Source of the DNA: Cotesia glomerata
Lineage: Eukaryota > Arthropoda > Insecta > Hymenoptera > Braconidae
Direction: 5' to 3'
NCBI RefSeq assembly: GCF_020080835.1
Contig: NC_058161.1
Location: 3,348,001-3,412,000 of the forward strand
Length of the DNA stretch: 64,000 nt
A model generated the notes under the pieces. It was not told the origin of the DNA, made no database searches, and saw nothing but the letters and a program-made list of their open reading frames with translations. Positions 59,585 through 64,000 of the stretch are shown here, in pieces. The position numbers were made by a program, and so were the translations under genes. The number at the start of each line of letters is the position of its first letter. Position 1 is the stretch's first letter.

Positions 59585-60556
59585 ACACGGAAAAAAAAAT
59601 TTTGCTATAGGAACTCTATAGTAGTTAGTTAGTTGTAAAAAGTTCCAGTAGGTTAACGTATTCTTATAGTAACAATACCGTTTGGCTCCTGCAACTCTAC
59701 ATCGTTGAGCTCTGAGAGCTAAACGTTATTTACCTCTCACAACTCTACAGGATCGTTCTGAGACTATAACAAATTTTTGGAAGTCTGCTTAATAATTTTT
59801 TTTACGATTTAGCATTGATAATTTAATAAATACATGCAGCAGAATTAATTTATATTGCCAATAATAATTGTATATGACAAATAAGAATAGTATTATAATA
59901 GAAATAAAATAATAATAGAATTTATATTACAAATAAAAATTATTTGTAAAATAAAAATATGGTCATCACAAAATTATCTTATTTTCTTAATTATATCAAT
60001 AAATATTGGACATAAAATCACTACCGTATATGCACAAGAAAAGATAAATAAACGAAAACAAATTTTATTTTGTGTTAAATGGAGTCTTTTTAACGTATTC
60101 CGATAACTTATCACTTATCATTATCACAATATATTCAACTAATAAATTAAATTAATATTCACTGCAAATGAACCTTGAAAAACCATATATACAAAACTGT
60201 TCTAACGAAATTTAATTTGACAAAAAAAAACCTATTTCTTTAAATAAATAAATTGGGAACTTAATTGACCTCATATATTTTGAATAATATGGATTAGTAA
60301 CAAAATAATTCTGTTTATCATTTTAGAAGGATATGAAATATGTCAGCGCACTCCACTACTGCGCAACGTAGAGCGCTCCCAACTATACCGTTTGGCTCTG
60401 AGAACAATCCCGTAGAGCTCTGAGAGCTCAACAACATTGAGTTATCAGAACTAAATAACATTTTGTAACTGTAACTCTACAACGAACAGTAAACTGTGTA
60501 TAGTTGTGGTAACTCTACAGTTACGTTACCAGAACGAAATTTTTTTTTCGTTTACA
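59585..60556. mobile_element. MITE with ACACGGAAAA end and AACTCTACAG words
   Basis: The left end ACACGGAAAAAAAAATTTT is partly matched by AAATTTTTTTTTCGTTTACA on the right. The words TACCGTTTGGCTC, GAGCTCTGAGAGCT and AACTCTACA recur near both ends. Right end approximate. Confidence 0.5.
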
Positions 60557-61892
60557 GGGTAGAAGTACCGATTTTGGCCACCTCAGCACCGTTTTTGGCC
60601 AGTTAACATTTGATTAATTTAAAAAAAATTATAATATTATAACCATATTTTTGTTGAGTTTTAAAAAATTTATATTAATAGTATATTACAACCTTAGGCC
60701 AGAAAGTTGGATTTCTTGGCGTATGGGATATGATGGCCGAGGCGTAGCCTCGGCCATCATATCACATACGTCAGGGCATCCAACATTCTGGTCGTGGGTT
60801 GTATATTATTTTTCTTGCTCTCCAACCGAAAGTACGTAACTCCGTGGGAGGGGTTTTGCAAAACCGAGGCGAAGCCGAGGTTTTGCCGGGCGCGAGGGGG
60901 GCGCCGCCCGACTTTTACAAAGCCGAGGCTTTGCTGGTCGGGGCGGACATAAAAAAAAGTAAAAATTAATAAATTAAAAAAAAAAAAAAAAGTTATTTTG
61001 AAGTTTATTAACAACTGTTCTAATTAAGAGTGATAAAATGCACAGAACTTGGCACAAATATTTAAACTCGTTCTAATAACAGAATTTATTTTTTTGAGTT
61101 GATTAAAAATTAATTTTTAATTAGCAATCGACGGCTAAGAAAGATTGAAATTAAATTATTAGAAACCTGTAGAGTACATGTACCTATTGTTTTATAAACA
61201 TTGCTTGACTAGCTGTCAAAATATAAAAGAAAGCAAATAAAGTCCACAAAACTTTTATATTTTATTTTGTATAAACTTTTTATATAAATCATTTGTGTAG
61301 TGTTATTATTAAATAGTTCATTAATAATAATCTAGTTATAAATTATTTTTTCTGCCCTTCGGCCGGAAAGTGGCATCTTTCTGGCCAGTGCGCTAAACAA
61401 AGTTGCCACATTCCGGCTAAGTCGAGCAGAAAAATAGTATACACACCTTGGCCAGTAAAAAGTAAAGCCTCAGACCACATGTTTGTCAACCTCGGCTTTG
61501 CCTCGGCCAACAGTTACATGTGGTCTGAGACTTTTCTTATTTTACTGGCCTAGGTATGTAATATACTATTTATTTCTTTGACATTTTCTGGTTAGTTTAT
61601 GCGATGACATGTTACATACAGACGATGTTGTGATTGTTAGACAGTTGAAACTCGCGCCACGAAAATATGAAAAAAAGCGAGGTTCTGTGCTGCCCGGCCA
61701 GAAAATATGCATAGCGCGCATGCGCCAAAACAAGCCACAAATGTTGCTCTTTCTGGAGTAAAATACGTCCAGAAAGAGCGTACTTTCGGGTAGGAGAGCA
61801 AGAAAAATAAATTGTTTGTAATGGTTTATTAATATAAATTCATTTCTATTGTTTATTTGAACAATAAATGGCCACAAACGGTACTTCTACCC
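60557..61892. mobile_element. DNA transposon with GGGTAGAAGTACCG termini
   Basis: GGGTAGAAGTACCGATTTTGGCC at the left is matched by GGCCACAAACGGTACTTCTACCC at the right, inverted. Within are GC-rich palindromes (GATGGCCGAGGCGTAGCCTC and its partner at 60735-60765, AAACCGAGGCGAAGCCGAGG at 60862, CCACATG...CATGTGG around 61475-61530). The 103-residue minus-strand ORF at 61566-61877 has no recognisable domain. Confidence 0.7.
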
Positions 61893-62170
61893 TACACACT
61901 TTCAAGTTGATTGAACAAAAAAAAATTTTTATACACTGTAAAAAATCTGGAGTGAATCGGGAGTGAATTTCACTCCCATCACTCGGAGTTCCGGAGTGAA
62001 GTAATTAATCACTCCGTGTAGGGAGTAAATCCGGAGTTTTTATTTGCGGAGTGATTTCAGAGTCATTTCGGAGTGATTTCGAATTTCACTCCGAAAAACA
62101 TCCGCGTTCGGAGTTTTTAAAATAAATAAAATAAGGATGAATTTTCGTTCTACAAAAAAAATCTCAAAAT

Positions 62171-63094
62171 TATTAATCTTTATATATATATATATTTCTT
62201 CTGTGCGTGTGTTTGTCACTGAACTCCCCCTAAACGGCTGGACCGATTTTAATGAAATTTTTTGTGTGTCTTCCTGTGGATTCCAGAATGGTTTAGATTC
62301 ACAATCCAGTCCACGAGAAAATGTTTATTTAATAGATTTTTTATTTTAAAAGGTTGGCAATAGCCTAATCGGCTCGGTACCTGCATTTCGAAAGAGTGGG
62401 ACCAGGATTCGATTCCGGCGCGCACCAATATTTTTCAATGATTATAAACTAAGAATATGTGCGTTTCATTGCCAGCCTCTGTACCGGTCGGGTTTTCTGT
62501 GGTTTTCCCATATAGTTATGGAGGTAAAATGTCATTATAGAAGTACCTCCATACTATTTAAGACCGTAATGCAAATGCAGGTACTGATTATAACGCGTAA
62601 GTCGGCCACAGTCGCAGCACATGTGTGTCAGGCATGAAAGAAAAAATCCCGACATGCAGGGGGGTGGGGACGAAAAAGTGGTTGAGAGTTATAATGACGG
62701 GGTTGAGAGATTATATTGCGGAGAAAAAAGTAGAGAGACAATAATTCCCCACCCTCCCTTGTAAAACACTCTACAGTGATACAAGTAAAACCATCCTCCT
62801 CCTCATAGATTTTTTATTTATAAATTGTTGTTGACCTTGACTACTCACATGCACTTTTCACATATTTTATAAATATCATATATATAAGATAAATGAAAAA
62901 ATTCATGTGGGTACTCAAATGAAAGCTCTTGATGAGTATAAAATCAGAATGGGCTTATATTTACGAAAATGTTAATTATTGAAGAATGCCCATTGCATAT
63001 TGTTAACTAATGATGTTTTTAACTATACAAGCTCATTCCTAAAATTTTTAAATTTAAGACGTGTGTACATGACAACGTCTGTCGGGTCCGTTAG
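62171..63094 (+). mobile_element. Helitron-like element of a third family
   Basis: It begins with a short TA tract and TTTCTTCTGTGCGTGTG, then AACGGCTGGACCGATTTT at about 62234. It ends ACAACGTCTGTCGGGTCCGT followed by TAGT. These ends are in the style of short Helentron elements widespread in insects. It holds a SINE and a piece of the 215-bp minisatellite (about 62840-63020). Confidence 0.55.
62347..62804 (+). mobile_element. tRNA-headed SINE with 15-bp target-site duplication
   Basis: ATAGATTTTTTATTT stands at 62332-62346 and again at 62805-62819. The head has TAGCCTAATCGG (A box) and GGATTCGATTCC (B box) in the right order and spacing. The body is about 458 bp without a poly(A) tail. Confidence 0.65.
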
Positions 63095-63435
63095 TATATA
63101 TATATATATATCTACATATTTTTTTTTGACAATTTTTAATTATAATTAATTTATAAAAAAAATAAATAAAAACATTATAATAATAATTAAAATGAAATGT
63201 TATTAAAAATAATAAATTAAATTTTTAATAATTAAATATAAAAATGGTTTATAAAAATATTTTCTTTACAAAAATTTATTTATTTCTAAATTTATTTATT
63301 TTGGGAGTCAATGCGGAGTGAATTTTATTATTAATAAAAATTAATTCCTTCTCGGAGTAAATATCACTCCAGCTGGGAGTGAATCAATTAAAAATTATTC
63401 ACTCCGCGTTCACTCCGCAAATTTTTTACAGTGTA

Positions 63436-64000
63436 CGCTCTTTTGGCTCTGCAATATCAAAAGAGTGCAAAATTTAAGTTCCAAATTTTTGGCATTAATA
63501 TAAAAATAATAATTCAATTCAATTTTGACATTTTATTTCTTTTGAAACAATATTATAATGACAAACATGAAGTGAAATGCTTAATCAGCACAATCAACCC
63601 GGATCATTATTAACATGCTTGTCTACATCATGAGACGTCAGTTATACGCGATGAACATTGAATTATTAATTGTATTCAATCACGAGTCTATATTATACTA
63701 ATTAATTTATCGCCTACCAGCATACTAACTCAATATTGTCGTATTTACATTAATAGTCTCCCACTGCTCTTTACACATTAATTAATTAATTATCTATTAA
63801 TATAATTAATATCAATGATAACAAAAAATTCTACTTAATTTTCTTTCTCATTTATTTTTTTTTTTTGGTGAATTTTTTGAATTGACGACTTCGGAAAATA
63901 GAACTCCGTTAAATAAACACAAAGATTCATAATCGAGCTGGTTAACTAAACCCGGCCGATAAAAGAAAGAGAGCGAAAAAAAAATAGAGAAAGTAGCTGG
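63436..64000. other. Right end of the window, no gene seen
   Basis: 63590-63680 and 63880-64000 are less AT-rich and could belong to a neighbouring gene's upstream region; nothing can be proved. Confidence 0.4.

Larger units (their letters stand above)
61932..63435. mobile_element. MITE with TACACTGTAAAAAA termini and GGAGTGA words, carrying insertions
   Basis: Left TACACTGTAAAAAATCTGG and right CAAATTTTTTACAGTGTA are inverted. About a dozen GGAGTGA/TCACTCC words lie in 61950-62115 and more at 63300-63415. The core 62170-63095 is a later insertion. Confidence 0.75.

Overview
This is a eukaryotic, very AT-rich nuclear window, most likely from an insect. A small-genome parasitoid wasp of the braconid type is my best guess from base composition and repeat style, but nothing in the window proves the order. 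It is gene-poor and dominated by short DNA transposons (MITEs), Helitron-like elements, SINE-like retroposons, 5'-truncated LINE tails and AT-rich satellites. I see no bacterial features, no rRNA operon, no CRISPR array and no complete transposase or reverse transcriptase.

Two protein-coding genes can be built exon by exon. The first is NTAN1, the protein N-terminal asparagine amidohydrolase of the Arg/N-degron pathway, on the + strand at 17954-26961. It has six coding exons giving 314 residues, and every junction obeys GT-AG and keeps frame. Four of its five introns are filled by transposable elements; one element lies directly against the first splice donor. The second is a small two-coding-exon gene at 32957-33223 (+) for a 59-residue secreted peptide with a signal peptide and a cysteine-rich tail. 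It has a clear TATA box, an arthropod initiator and a non-coding first exon. I do not recognise its family.

The peptide gene lies in a segment of about 1.4 kb (32053-33437) that is present again in inverted orientation at 41071-43533, where a Helitron-like element interrupts it. The second gene copy is broken: it has lost the splice donor, has a premature stop and has lost one cysteine. A third remnant, 3' UTR only, sits at 34153-34232.

Layout: 1-3100 mostly unique AT-rich DNA with two TIR elements; 3100-4750 an AT-rich satellite of roughly 205-210 bp period; 5400-10250 tandem and dispersed repeats; 11124-12743 two TIR elements of one family, one carrying a nested TTAA-flanked element; 12744-17950 mixed unique sequence and repeats upstream of NTAN1; 17953-27170 NTAN1; 28886-30424 a Helitron-like element; 32053-43533 the inverted duplication; 44330-45200 a GC-punctuated tandem repeat; 47630-49957 a TIR element carrying a satellite and a 5S rRNA-like piece; 50270-51829 two TIR elements; 53038-54863 another Helitron-like element; 55426-63435 nested transposons, including two tRNA-headed elements. 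The rest is AT-rich sequence in which I find no gene.
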